Below, one piece after another: positions 1 to 11,800 of a stretch of 64,000 bases of DNA. How positions within the stretch are numbered: the stretch's first letter is position 1; each line of letters begins with the position of its first letter. A program made the position numbers and the translations under genes. The notes beneath the pieces are model-generated. The model was not told the origin of the DNA. It did no database searches and worked only from the letters and a program-made list of their open reading frames with translations. The stretch is from Solanum dulcamara (taxonomy: Eukaryota > Streptophyta > Magnoliopsida > Solanales > Solanaceae): positions 2,797,501-2,861,500 of the forward strand of contig NC_077240.1 of the NCBI RefSeq assembly GCF_947179165.1, in the 5' to 3' direction.

Positions 1-177
1 AATTGAAGCTGAAGGAATTGCACAATGCATATGTAAATCATAGTCACAAATTGTGCATTTGTAACGAGACCCTATGCCTACTTCTTTGCAACCATCACAT
101 TTGAATGGAAATTCTGAGTATTCATATCTTAGCTTGTGTTGAGGGTGGCTAAAATGAGATATCTCATTGTACTTCAT
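1..177 (-). CDS. DC1-domain (Cys/His-rich C1) protein, 5' end of gene, cut by window edge
   Basis: The minus strand has an open frame of 59 codons from an ATG at 177-175 to the window edge. It shows the plant DC1 layout: H-F-S-H-P near residue 8, hydrophobic linker, then CDGC at residues 27-30, YKCTIC at 39-44 and DLHMHC at 47-52. These Cys and His are the zinc ligands of a C1-like domain. DC1 proteins form a large plant family with several such domains, linked to stress and hormone responses; individual functions are mostly unknown. The ATG sits just before the first domain, usual for the family. The rest of the gene lies outside the window, so domain number, introns and intactness cannot be judged. 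The fold call is firm; a pseudogene cannot be excluded. Confidence 0.8.
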   Translation of the reverse strand, partial: MKYNEISHFSHPQHKLRYEYSEFPFKCDGCKEVGIGSRYKCTICDYDLHMHCAIPSASI

Positions 178-1345
178 GCTTTTATTTATTTTTTGAAAAA
201 AAATAATAGTTTTTCGGTGGCTAGCTAGCAAAAGAAATGAATTCTAAGTGGTCATTATATAAAGATGATTCTTGGACTCTATTATTAAATTTTGAGTTTA
301 AGTTATATATATTGTCATCGTTAGTGTAAGGAATTTTTGTTTTATCAGGAATTACAATTCTCATATTCTAAAAGATTTACTTATAGATATCCTTTGAATG
401 ACGTGATATTTTTATACAGATAGATGTATGTTACTTGAATCCTTTAACTTTATGTATTGGAGCTAAGAGTGGCTTGTACTTGAAGCAAATAGAAAGATGG
501 AATTATGCTTATTGGTGGATAATGACAGTTGCAAAATTATGAGTCTAGTAGAAGAATCCTTTAAACATCCACAACAAGTGAAGAAGAGGGACATAAGGCA
601 TATATTAGTTCCATACCCCACCCAAAGAAAAGATTAAAAAAACGATTTTTTGCTTTAAATGAATAGTCAGCTAATATTCTGATATTGCTAAAAATCAAGA
701 CCTATGTGTGCTTGTGTATATTGTAATCAACTTATCCCTTAACACTTCCAAAATTAAGGAAAACAAAATACCTTAGTTGCAAGCAAAGGTTTTCGATATT
801 GGGGCCACTAGAAAGTTCAAAAAATGTTACAAATGTCAATTTATTATCAAGAGGATGTGACTAATCTTGGTTCCTTTAAGAGAAATGAGGAATACAATTT
901 AGTACAATTTCCTAAATGATATTGATTTTTTTTAAAAGGATTAATCAGATAACTCTTCGTATCAAATCTCAATTTTTCACTTCAAAATTTAAAGCGGTTA
1001 AACACTCATGACTTAAATTTTTTGAATCCATAAAGTATTTGGTTGTTTCCAAGACAATATACGTGATATATATTGTCTTGAACTTGTGATGAGATAAGAT
1101 CGATAATTTCAATAGCTTTTGTAGATCAAAGAACCTTCATAATTAAATCGAAAATTAGAAGACAAAAAATACTTCCAAACATATCTTATGAGACATTATA
1201 GATTACTCAAACAATTACCAGATAATTTGTTAGGAGAATCATGAGATGTAGTGAAAATTTAAGGAATATCTAGTCTAGAAGAATAAGAATTTGGCACCTT
1301 GAACGTGGATATGGCTAAGAAACCTTGTGGTAAATTAAAGTAAAC
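178..1345. other. gene-free AT-rich stretch upstream of the DC1 gene
   Basis: I see no coding frame with recognisable motifs, no RNA gene and no clear repeat. The left part should contain the promoter of the minus-strand DC1 gene, but no element stands out. Confidence 0.5.
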
Positions 1346-3839
1346 TTTACCTAAATCCCATAATGGAAAAGTGTAATTACTATACATCCCTCATTGTATC
1401 AAAATTACCCGATATCCCCTTTTTTTCAACTTTTCTGATACATTAGTTTTGTATCTGATACATCAATTATCTAATGAGTAATTAATGAAGATCATCTATT
1501 TATGGATAATATCTTAATATAAGGGATGATTGGTTCTTTAAATCAATTACTAATCTAATTAATGGGATTAATTTGGTTAAAAAATAACGGTTGTGAAGTT
1601 GAAGATTCAAGCCAAAAAAACAGAGCATAAATTCAAACCAACTTCGATTTCAATTTTTTTTCAGTTTTGGTGATACATAAGTTATGTATCTGATACATCA
1701 ATTGTTAAAAAAATTAATTGTTATGTCCATGAAGATTCAAGCCAAAAAACATAGCGTCGTCTCGAATGGAAAAAACAGAGCATCAATTCATACCGAATTT
1801 GATTTCAATTATTTTTTCACTTTTGCTGATACATAATTTATGTATCTGATACATAACTTTAGCTATAGAATAGTTAATGCACATCAGCTATTTATGGATA
1901 AAAGATTGGCTCTTTATATCAATTACTGATCTATTAAAGAAGGCGACAGTTATGTACGTGAATTTTAAAAATTAATGTATCAGAATCATTAAATATTGAG
2001 AAATGAGAATCTGATACATGTGCATGATGTATCATAATAAATAAAACTTGATTCATGTATCAGAATTCACAAAATGTGACACTTATGAATATTATACTCG
2101 ATACAAGTTTGATACAGTAGAAATATAAAACATAAACTTTGATTTTATATTCGATTTTGACACCAGAGAAAAACATAGTAAATCTGATGTATGAAAATAT
2201 TAAAACATATTAAATCTGATACATTACAGTTTATGTATCAGATACATTAAAAGAATCAGAATCACCTAAAATGTTTACTATAAAAAAAAACTACTCGACA
2301 TCAATCAGTTCTCCTTGGTTTGGAGAGATGTCTCTCCTAATTTTTTTTTTATTGTCGTTATCGCTAACATAACCATCCATAGCCTTCTGACAACAATATC
2401 TCCACCTATTGATGATTCAAAATCATCAAGAAAATTAGCCCTATATGCCGTTCCGAATCTCAATGGGTGGGACGGGATCTTCTTGATGACGTATTTCATT
2501 TCCTGCATTGACATGAAAATGGTTAAATACAACTTGAACTTTATACATAAATACGATCTATCATATGCATTAAAATATCTGATGCATGAGATGAGAATTT
2601 GATACATACAGAAGATGTATCAAAAACAATTATATATTATATTCTGATACATAAATGTAGAAGTATCAGAATCATTAAAACTTGAAACATCAAAAAATGA
2701 CACTTACACATGATGTATCAGAAATAGTAAATCTCCAAAAAATTGCATTTGAAAAAAACATTATGTATCTGATACATAAATGTATATGTATCAGAATCAT
2801 TAAAACTTGAAAATAACAAATACTGAGACTTAAAGATGATGTATCAGAAATAATAATTCTCAAAAAATTGCATATGAAACAGACATTATGTATCTGATAC
2901 ATAAATGTAGATGTATCAGAATCATTAAACTTGAAATAACAGAAACTGGGACTTAAACATGATGTATCAGAAATAGAAAATCTCCAAAAAAATACATTTG
3001 AAAAAGACATTATGTATCTGATACATAAATGTATATGTATCAGAATCATTAAAAATTAAAACAACAGAAACTGACACTTAAACATGATGTATCAGAAATA
3101 TAAAATCTCCAAAAAAAAATCCTTTTAAAAATACATTATGAATCTGATACATAAATGATATGTATCAGAATCATTAAAACCTTCACAAAATTTTCATTCT
3201 AAAACAAAAAACTTAATTGAACACATACCTTTGGGAGATTAGGGCGTGTTGTAACCCCTTCAATCTTGTTGTCTATTTCTTTGGGTGCATGTTTAACTGT
3301 AGCTTTCGACTTCAATTTCTCACGTAGCTTATTCATCACTGTTGGATCGTTACGATGTTTGGATCTAACTTCGTCGTAACCTTCCCAAGACGAATCAGAA
3401 CCAGGAGAAACAAGAATTCGTTGATTTTTAGTGGACTGTTTGAGACCATGAACGGATTCCATTGAAGGTATGAGAAACAAAAACAGAAAGATTTACAGAA
3501 GAAAACAAATGATAAAAATTTAGAAGATTTTTCAAAGATTTTCAGAAGAAATCAAAATATACAAATTTTAGGAGAAATCAGATTGAATGAGGATGAAATA
3601 AAATTCCATATAAGGAAAGATTGAAATATACCTTATTTGGAACCTTGAAATTGATTAACAGTTGAAGAGTAACAAATTAACTAGAGCAAATTAGGGCAAG
3701 AATAAAGGAATAGGCGGATGTATCAGAGAGGTATAGAGAGAGAAAGGAAAAAGAGGGAATTTGGAAATTTTTTGGTGTATATGGGAATAAAAGTAAATAT
3801 ATTAGGAGAATATGTGTAAAAGGGTAATTTTACCTAAAT
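1346..3839. repeat. AT-rich repeat region, possible non-autonomous DNA element bounded by an 11-bp direct repeat
   Basis: The region is dense in TGTATC/GATACA words. The 11-mer TTTACCTAAAT occurs at 1346-1356 and again at 3829-3839, as a target-site duplication would. Inside lie a 125-bp tandem array and a short minus-strand frame (3199-3480, 93 codons, rich in Lys/Ser) that I do not recognise. Terminal inverted repeats are not convincing, so the element reading is tentative. Confidence 0.3.
2595..3180. repeat. tandem array, about five copies of a ~125-bp unit
   Basis: Each unit contains the palindrome-like ATGTATCTGATACATAA followed by a second TGTATCAGAATCATTAAA block. The first motif recurs near 2637, 2763, 2888, 3012 and 3138, a spacing of 124-126 bp, with point differences between copies. 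The 119-codon minus-strand frame at 2690-3049 is only the translation of this array. Confidence 0.85.
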
Positions 3840-6092
3840 TAAATTCTTGAATTCAGAAATATTGAAGAAATTCATATAGTTGGAATAATAACCGTTGCTA
3901 AAAAAATCGTTACTATAGGTTTAATTTTTGGTAGAATATAATAAAGTCTGACGTGAAATAATTCGTAAGTAGTTTAATTAGCTAAATAAAATAGTGGACA
4001 TGGATCCAAATATGGTCTTGTCAATTCAATAGAACTCAAAGTTTAGAAATTGAACCTTATATTTATACATAAAACAATTATAAAATGAGATGGATAAATT
4101 TAAATTCTTAATCTGCCATTAATAATCCAAAAAGTTATCCTCACCTCACATTTAGTTTTCTTCAACTAGAAAAGGATATGACACACATAGGACAAATATA
4201 TGGGTTATAGAATAACATCTGGTTCTATTTAATTGATTACACGAAGGAACAAATTCCTAGCTTGGTATTATTATTCTTCGTAATCCGATTAATATTATTT
4301 TTGCTAATAATGTTATCTTTTTTCCAATTGACTAAGTAATAGTAATAAAATATAGAATAAGAGCACAGTGAAAAGAGAAAATGATTCTTGATATTGCTTA
4401 CCTTTGAAAATGAGTCCAAAGTTGTTAAGCTTACACGGAATATTAACTTCAACACTTTGTTTTTCTTCTTCAAGATGCTAAATTATAGTACCATAAAGCA
4501 TCACATTTCTTTAAGAAACTTTAATTTTCTTCCAACTCAACTTTGATGTGTCATCTTTTTTTACTCCCTTTGGGAAGAGAAAAAAAAAAGATGATTACCA
4601 AGAAGTGTAGTGGGATGGATGTTTTCGCAAAAATTATAATTTAAATTATGGGGCATGTGAACTTATGATATTTTCATAAAATTAGGTATTTTATATATAT
4701 ACATTTTAAAATGGAATAATATTATCTTCTAGCATATATGTAAGGGAAAAGAAGGCTTAATAGTGCACATGGTTAAAGGTTTTAATTTTTTTACCGAGAA
4801 CTAGGGATCAATTTTCACTTAATGCATTTTTCCTTCTTTTTTTTTAGTAGTGCATTCCATGTTGTAAAATCCTGAATTCGCCTCCGGATAGATGAATTCT
4901 TCCATTTTTGATCAAAAATTTCGTGTTCGAGTTTTAGAAATGCGAAAACTCCTGATTTTTAAATACAAATATATGTTCTAGGCCAAAACTAATGAATTTA
5001 ATCGAACCCGTGACAAGTTTATAGTAGCGTCCTTCATGGTGTCAAATCTGAATTAGTCGTAAATTTCAAATCTCGGATGGTTACTAAAAAGATTATATAC
5101 AGAATCATGCCCTAATTATGGTCAAGACTCGAGACTTCTAGATGTTGGAAAATTTAAGGCATCGGTTTACTTTGTGTCTGTCTCATAATGTCAAGTTAGT
5201 TATTTCCCTTGTTCAATTTTGTTTTCCTTTAGTTTACTTTTTTTTTTCTTTTTTACCTTTGTTTCTCCTTGCTTTTTTTAGTACAAAGAGACCTCTGGAA
5301 TATTTGAGTGTAAGTGATATTGAGTGTTTTACTTGACAGAATAAAAGCCAAATTGCATCTAATTCCATTCTTCTTTTTTCTTGAGGCACCTGAGAACTTT
5401 TTTTTTTGAGGATCTTTTACAGAAATAATCAGTCAGATTCATTATTTACTTTTTCTAGTATATATACATAAAATTATATAGTAATCATACATAACTATAC
5501 GCACATTATACATAGATTATACATATATCGTTGTAAGCTAATTTTATTTTAAGCAGTTGGATGAACCTCTGTTTAGGTTATCTCTTCTTAGCTTTTCTAC
5601 AGCCTAATTATTTGTGTTGATTTAGTTGGATTCATGAGCATGTATCATGTCTGCCAACAATTTTTTGAACCCCAATTCTCCTAGTCTTTTGTAGAAAGTT
5701 TTCATGGATTTCATAAGGTTGGAAAGTTATCTAATATATATTGGGCCTACCCTTCCTTCTAGGAAGCCTTGCTAATAGCCCAAATTGTTTGGTAAAACAT
5801 CTTTAAAAGAGAATGGGAGCCCAATAGTCATTGAAGCAACCCAATAGACATGTAATATATATATATATATATATATGTCATGTTTCGCGCGTGTAAGTTC
5901 ATTTCGATTTGTTATTTGTTTGTCCTATGTTGACTTGATACAAAGTTTTAAAAAATAGAGAAGATGTTTCTCTTTCCCCACCTATCCCATTCCATACTCT
6001 TCTTTCTCCCGGATGCTAGTTTCAGTCAATCAAGATTCGACAAGAAAATAAATAGTTCCTCCAATACTAAAAGCATAGTTGGAAATTGATGA
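3840..6092. other. gene-free stretch with an (AT)n microsatellite
   Basis: I see no supported gene. An uninterrupted AT dinucleotide run of about a dozen repeats lies near 5850-5876. The right end is the 3' flank of the CASP-like gene. Confidence 0.55.
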
Positions 6093-7046
6093 TCAGGTTG
6101 TGAGAGAAGAAAGAAACCAAAGATTGGAAAGAGATGAAGTCATGGAGAGGAACCATGACAAGAAGGCTAACCCAGCAGATATCTGATATCTACTGCATAA
6201 TCCAGCAGGACAGAATGTTTCATCTGTCCTGTGCAAAACATCAACAATTCCAGCAATTGAGCTAGCTGCTGCTAGTGTCAGGAATGATAATGCCTGTCAA
6301 AAATGTTGTGTTTTTTTTTTCAGTCAAAAAAAGAAAAGATTCAAATGTGGAGGAGTCTTTCAAGAAGAGGAAGACATACCCAATCTCCAATAACAATGAA
6401 AAGAAGGATTCCGGGCTGACGAATGGGGCAACGAATCAAAACATAGTATATGTCAATCAACGCCAAAGTGATGCTCCAGGGAATGACCAAACCCATGATT
6501 GTTACTAAGAAGCTGTGGAAGAAAATAGATCAACAGGTAAGAGGATCGTAATATTATGGCACACAATTAGAGGAATTGAATTCTAAGATCGTTACTCAAC
6601 TAATAATTACTTATTATCTCAGAAAGTCACTTTCTTTATTATTGAAGAAAATTTAAATCAAGAAAAAATATGAATTTCTGCTGTATGTGCTTAGTTCCCA
6701 GGCCATGCACGCAGAGAGTCCATATGTGCAGAAATGAATCCAGGATTTAGAGTCAGTAGGTAAGTGTGATCTTATTAATATACCTTTTTTGGGGGTGCCT
6801 ATATATAGTTCGAGTTGAAAAAACAATGGGTTCATTTGAACGTATAGAACCAACCCTAAATACGTTGACAAGAAAAATAAAATGAAGGGACGTAAGAAGA
6901 AATTACCAGAAGGCAGTATAGTTGTGGAATTCAACTCCTAAATACATGAACAAAAGAGAAGCAGCAGAGAAGATGGTCTGCCCAAGTCTCAAAGCGAAAC
7001 CAGCACTTGTCCCAACAGCTCCTGGTACTTCATCATACATGGCCAT
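6093..7046 (-). CDS. CASPL5C: CASP-like membrane protein (CASPL5C type), complete, three exons
   Basis: Exons on the minus strand are 7046-6907, 6512-6380 and 6293-6093; the introns (394 and 86 bp) have GT..AG ends and the phases join without a stop, giving 157 residues. The product is a small four-helix membrane protein. It opens with MYDEVPGAVGTSAGFALRLG, has VEFHNYTAFC at the end of exon 1, then VTIMGLVIPWS and LALIDIYYVL, then GDWALSFLTLAAASSIAG in exon 3. These are hallmarks of the CASPL5 branch of CASP/MARVEL-like proteins, plasma-membrane proteins related to Casparian-strip scaffolds. Length fits the family (about 150-160). The start was chosen for the conserved DEVPG N-terminus. The plus-strand frame over exon 2 is a shadow. 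Specific role unknown. Confidence 0.88.
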
Positions 7047-8189
7047 TTAATGTTTGAATTCTACAATAATGGTATCTTTGCCTCCCCAATATATTCATGA
7101 GAAAGTCATGTAACAAAACTTCAAGCTATTTGCTTGATCATCAGCATAAAATTTCAAGAATCTTTGGATAAGTGGATGCTTGGTTCTTTTTCTTTCTCAT
7201 GGTCTTCTTCTTGAAGTAGTACGTGTATGAACTCTGAAGTAGGGAATTTGTGCATGATATCCATAATGCTTTTAAAAGTGGGATGTTATGAAAGGATTTG
7301 ACAGGTGGAATTGCATATTACCGCTTCTTTTTCTTTTTTAGCTTTTGAGGAGACGGCTATAAATTATTTGGAGTTTGTTTAAGTTAGCGTCTATGCAGAA
7401 TGTCCAACATGAACCAGACACAAAATGAGTGGACAAACACAAGTGCGAATCAAAATTAGTGCTAACCATTGTCCCTTTCACAAAGTAGGTGCAAAGCAAA
7501 TAGCCAAAATATACAAAGACCAACTAAAATGATACTACTTGCCTTTACTGACAAAATAGTGACATAAAAGGTAGGGGTAGTATCTCCTCCGTTCAACCTA
7601 CCTTGTCCAGACTCCAACTGTAGTGCATAGAGAGTCTCCAATTTGATCAGAGTAGTTCTAGTTACTAATATTGTTTCCAACTATGTGCCGATACAACGCA
7701 TAAGTAGATGTTGCAACATATTTTCATTTCAAGATGAAATTACGTATTTAAACATAACAATTTGAAAATTCTACAAAATCATTAGCATGTGCTGCAGATT
7801 TCAGGATGAGATACTAGAGATCTTTGCACCAGTGGACTTGGTCCGCCTTTCACAAATCCAACAAATGTACACATTAGGAGTTAAAAAGATGATGAAATAG
7901 CTAATACTTCTATTTTTTTCTCATTTTTTTATTCTGACACAAGAAAACTTGTGTGTTGTTGGTCTCTCCCATAAAAAGAGTATAGCACATTCAAGCATTT
8001 TAGCGAGGTTGCATTAGAACAATTAAGCAACACGCCTACATATACAAAAATGATAAAATGTATCACTTAAACTGCAAGTTTTATCTCAAACAACTAGGGA
8101 CCATTCTCCAAATATATGTCAACAAACTTCAAAACACGGACATATATGGTAATGAAAGGACAAGAAAGAAGAATTTGCTCCTCTTCCAT
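7047..8189. other. gene-free stretch, upstream flank of the CASP-like gene
   Basis: It includes the promoter side of the CASP-like gene. Minus-strand frames at 7338-7680 have no motif I can name and lack exon-like support. Confidence 0.45.
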
Positions 8190-8402
8190 TCATCGAGATA
8201 AACTGCACAAGGAAAACGCAAGAGCATAAATCAAGAAGTTTATAAACACCAACGCTATAAGTGCCAAGTAGTACAATATGTGGTTTGATAAATCACTTAA
8301 GAACCAATGGAGTGTGAAGGGCCCCGGAGAATATTGCACAACATAATTGTCACAAAAAGAAGACGACGGAAAACATTGAGGCATGAATAAATTCACTGTC
8401 AT
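8190..8402 (-). pseudogene. possible NPF (NRT1/PTR transporter) C-terminal fragment
   Basis: The minus-strand frame contains a peptide shaped like the end of plant NPF/PTR transporters: SPGPFTLHWFLSDLSNHILY, then a final hydrophobic helix running ALIALVFINFLIYALA and a stop. The W-x-x-x-D-L-x-x-x-x-L-x-Y-Y pattern before the last helix is typical of the family. No upstream exons are visible towards 8640, where the copia remnant begins, so it is an isolated fragment at best. The resemblance rests on about 45 residues and could be chance. Confidence 0.3.
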
Positions 8403-8666
8403 TTAAGAAACATTGCCCGTATATGTGAAACTCGACATTGTGTCCCTGTTACTTTACACTTGCAAATTTTATTCAGATTAAATCAACCTATCCTCATAAC
8501 AGTTTGCACTAAGAGTTTGTCATTATACCCTTGTTATGATAGGTAATTAACAACTCTTTAACTCCTAGAACTGGAATCAAGGCTCTCTAAAGGAGATCAG
8601 TGTTTCAACAAAACAAAGTAACTTATAATTACCCATTACTCAAAGTCGAGTTCCTATTACTTGTGT

Positions 8667-9372
8667 TTAGTTTAAGGAATTTAGTTTCGTTCCTTCACAA
8701 CATATTTGTACTCCATCTCTATTTGATGATTTTATAAGTAGATTTGTCATATTCTTGCTAGATCTCACATACACTACAGAAATAATTCCATTAGTTACTA
8801 ATTCACTTATATAAGCATGTCTTGAGCTTAAATGTCTTGATTTCAGATTACAAATCTTATTGTGGACTACACACATCATAGTCATACTATTGCAAAACAT
8901 GGAAATGGTTGGCATAGGTTGTGGCCACAACTTTATGCCTAATAGCATGTTCCTTTGTGATTTCGCTTCCTTTGTAGCAGCTGCTACTACGATACATTCC
9001 GATTCCGTTGTAGAATGGAAAATACAAGTCTGTTTCTTGGATGCCCAATTAATGGTGTCACTCCCTAAAGTGAATATCCATCCGTCAGTGGATTTGTTAT
9101 CATTAATACAAGTAATCCAACTTGTGTTAGAAATATCCTTCCAACACAGTAGGAAAAACATTGTAGCATATGCCAAATTGTTTTGTTCTTTTTAAATAAC
9201 CAAGTACTCTATCTATTGATTTGAGATGATTATTACTTGGATTACTAGTAAGCCTTGAAAGTTTACAAACAAATTTTATATCATGGCTAGTACAATGCAT
9301 GGCATACATCATACTACCTATGGCACTTGCACATTCTAGTTGTGCTAGAATTCTGCTACTGTTTTCAGTCAA
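8667..9372 (-). pseudogene. copia D RNase H and end of reverse transcriptase
   Basis: Two overlapping frames (9127-9372 and 8667-9176) encode the C-terminal RT segment (SAIGSMMYAM, LKSIDRVLGYLKRTK) and RNase H (STDGWIFTLG, SKKQTCIFHSTTESE, KSRHLSSRHAYISELV). The frame shift between them shows decay. Compared with copia RNase H, the usual E-Y at STTESE-Y is changed to E-C. Non-functional. Confidence 0.8.
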
Positions 9373-9396
9373 CTTGATACTTAAGTCACAAGGATT

Positions 9397-9463
9397 AAAA
9401 AAAAAAGGCAGCCCGGTGCACTAAAGCTCCCGCTATGCGCAGGATTCGGGCCCCCCTTCCCCC
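9397..9463 (-). mobile_element. Au SINE, 3'-terminal fragment
   Basis: On the minus strand the sequence reads CGCATAGCGGGAGCTTTAG, then TGCACCGGGCTGCC and a run of T. This is the characteristic 3' end of the angiosperm Au SINE. The tRNA-like 5' half is absent, so it is 5'-truncated. It sits inside the copia D reverse transcriptase, so it inserted after copia D. Target-site duplications are unclear. Confidence 0.8.
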
Positions 9464-10860
9464 ATTATTAAACTCTTTTATGTCCAAATGACTAAACGTG
9501 ATGAGGATTGTCTATATAGAATGACTCTGATAAAGTCAATTTGTATCGTTTGTAACTTTGATTCCTAAAATAATATCTATTTCATCCAAATCTTTCATTT
9601 TAAAGACCGAAATTAGATACTTCTTAGTTTAAAAGATTTCAAGCATGTTTGTACCAAAAATCAACATGTCATCTATGTAAAGACAAATAATAACTCCATA
9701 CTCTTTCGTGAACTTGGAGTAAATACATTTGTCTGCTTGATTATGAGCAAAACCATTTAATTATATTGCACTATCAATTTTTATGGCGCTGTTTTGCGGC
9801 TTGTTTCAAGCCATAAAGAGAATTTATCAATTTCTCACTTCCCTTTCTATTTTCCAAACAAATCCTTCAGATTGTCATATATAAATTTCTTCATCTAGGT
9901 TTCCATTTAAGAAGGCAGTCTTAACATCAATTTGATGTACATATAAGTTATATAGATGCTCACAATAAAAGTACTCTAATGAATATTATTCTTGCTATAT
10001 GAGCATAAGTATCAAAATAATCAATCTTCCTTTTAAGTGAAACCTTTAGCAACTAATCTTACTTTGAAGGTTTGAACCGAACCGAACCATTTGTATTATA
10101 CTTTCTTCTGAAAGCCATTTACAACCTATCAGTTTTGATCTAGGAGGAAGATCAACTAAAACCCAGGTGTTGTTCGACATAATTGAGTCCATTTCGTCAC
10201 AAATGGCCTCCTTCCAAAAAGGAGGGTCTCTTGAAGACACGGTCTCTTAGTCCGTGACATCTTATATGTATAGAATCCACTTTAAATAGGTTCAGCCAAT
10301 GGGTCATTAACAGAATCATTTATGGATTTATTTTAAAGAAACTCAACCTAAATAGAATCCACAATCACTTTAGCCTTTAGATCCAATAGCCTATAAGCTT
10401 TTGAATTTTGTGCACATCCCAAAAAGACACTTTTTATTCCTCTAGGCCCCAACTTAGACCTTCGATGATCCAGAATCATATAATATGCAAACACCCCCAT
10501 ACTTTAAAATTACTTAAGTTTGGCTCTCTGTTGTTCAAAAGTTCATAGGGCGAGACATTCATACTTTTAGAAGGCTTTACTATATGACATGCTTTAATTA
10601 ATGCTTCATCCCATTAATTACGTGGTAAATGTGAGTTCATTAACATAGTATTAACCCTGTCTACCGTAGTCCTATTTTTGCTTTCAGCCAAACCGTTCTG
10701 TTGTGGTGTGTAGGAACACTTTTCTAATGAATTATACCATGCTCTTCACAAAAATAATCAAATTCAATGGGAAAATACTCACCTCCTCTATCATTACGAA
10801 AAATCTTAATTTTCTTAACTTTTTTATTTTCTACAATAGATTTATACTCTTAAAATTTCT
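9464..10860 (-). pseudogene. copia D reverse transcriptase and integrase C-terminal remnants
   Basis: Minus-strand pieces with stops: WKEAICDEMDSIMSNNTW-LVDLPP at 10240-10046 is the RT N-terminus, and further left IDIILGIK-like RT sequence is recognisable near 9590. Between 10260 and 10860, short stretches match the integrase core (EYKSIVENKKVKKIKI, RNDRGGEY). No intact frame remains. Confidence 0.7.
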
Positions 10861-10867
10861 GAAAAGC

Positions 10868-11800
10868 TTGCCACAGACTATTCCTAAGAGAGAAAATTTA
10901 AACTATTTTGGGTCTGTAATCAAGGGAAGTGGGGACATCAATGATGATGTCACATATTAAATTGGCGCACAATGGATGAAATGGAGGTTTGCCTCTGGAA
11001 TATTGTGACATAAGAATACCACCTAAATTTAAAGATAAGTTCTACAGGATGATGGTTAGACCGTTCTTGTTGTATGGGGTGGAGTGTTGGTCAGTCAAAA
11101 ACTCACATGTTCAAAAGATGCATATTGCAGAGATTGGGATGTTGAGATAGATGTGTGGACATACAACGAGAGACAAGATTATAAATAAGGTCATCAAGGA
11201 AAAGGTGGGAGTGGCCTCTGTCGTAGACAAAATGAGGAAAGAGAGACTGTAATGGTTTGGACATGTGAAGAGAAGGTGCTCAGACGCCCCAATAAGGAAG
11301 TGCTAGAGGCTGGTTGTAGGGGGTATATCTAGGGGTAGAGGTAGGCCGACAAAGTATTTAAGAGAGGTGATTAGATATGACATATCGCACCTTCATATTA
11401 TCGAGGACATGACTCTAAATAGGAAGAAGAGAATGTTGTAAATTAAGGTAGAAGGTTAGTAGAGGTAGAGTATTGTGTTACCTGCGAGGATTTAGGCTTG
11501 TTGGTGCCTGTCATAGTACTAGTCGTACACTTGTGGATCTTGCTTTTGGTGTCTATTGCAATATGTAGTTTATTGTAGTTCAATTATCACACTATTTTAT
11601 TGTTGTTATTGCTTTTGTCGATTGCACACTGTTTTTCTTGTTTAACTACTATGCTTTCTTCTTCATTAACTTGGATTTGACGCACTTGAGCTGGAGGTCT
11701 TTTAGAATGAGACTCTTTACCTCCACGAGGTAGTGGTAAAGTATGTGTACACTCTACCCTGCCTAAACCCCACTTAGTGGGGTTTCATTAGGTATGTTGT
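10868..11800 (+). mobile_element. 5'-truncated RTE-type LINE inserted in copia D integrase
   Basis: Plus-strand translation with stops matches the C-terminal part of the RT protein of the full-length LINE at 47385-51226: NYFGSVIKGSGDINDDVTY, then YRMMVRPFLLYGVECWSVK, MCGHTTRDKI, RLVVGGISRGRGRPTKYL and a final KVEG. It ends in the family 3' tail (CTACCCTGCCTAAACCCCA... GTTGTTGTA). The flanks TAAAATTTCT (left) and TAAATTTTTA (right) resemble an imperfect target-site duplication, and the copia integrase frame resumes on both sides. Confidence 0.85.

Noticed and set aside
2690..3049. 119-codon minus-strand frame
   Set aside because: It is the translation of the 125-bp tandem array; the repeated ILIHIHLCIRYI peptide mirrors the DNA repeat.
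6275..6508. 77-codon plus-strand frame
   Set aside because: It overlies exon 2, intron 2 and the first bases of exon 3 of the CASP-like gene on the other strand, which has full protein and splice support.
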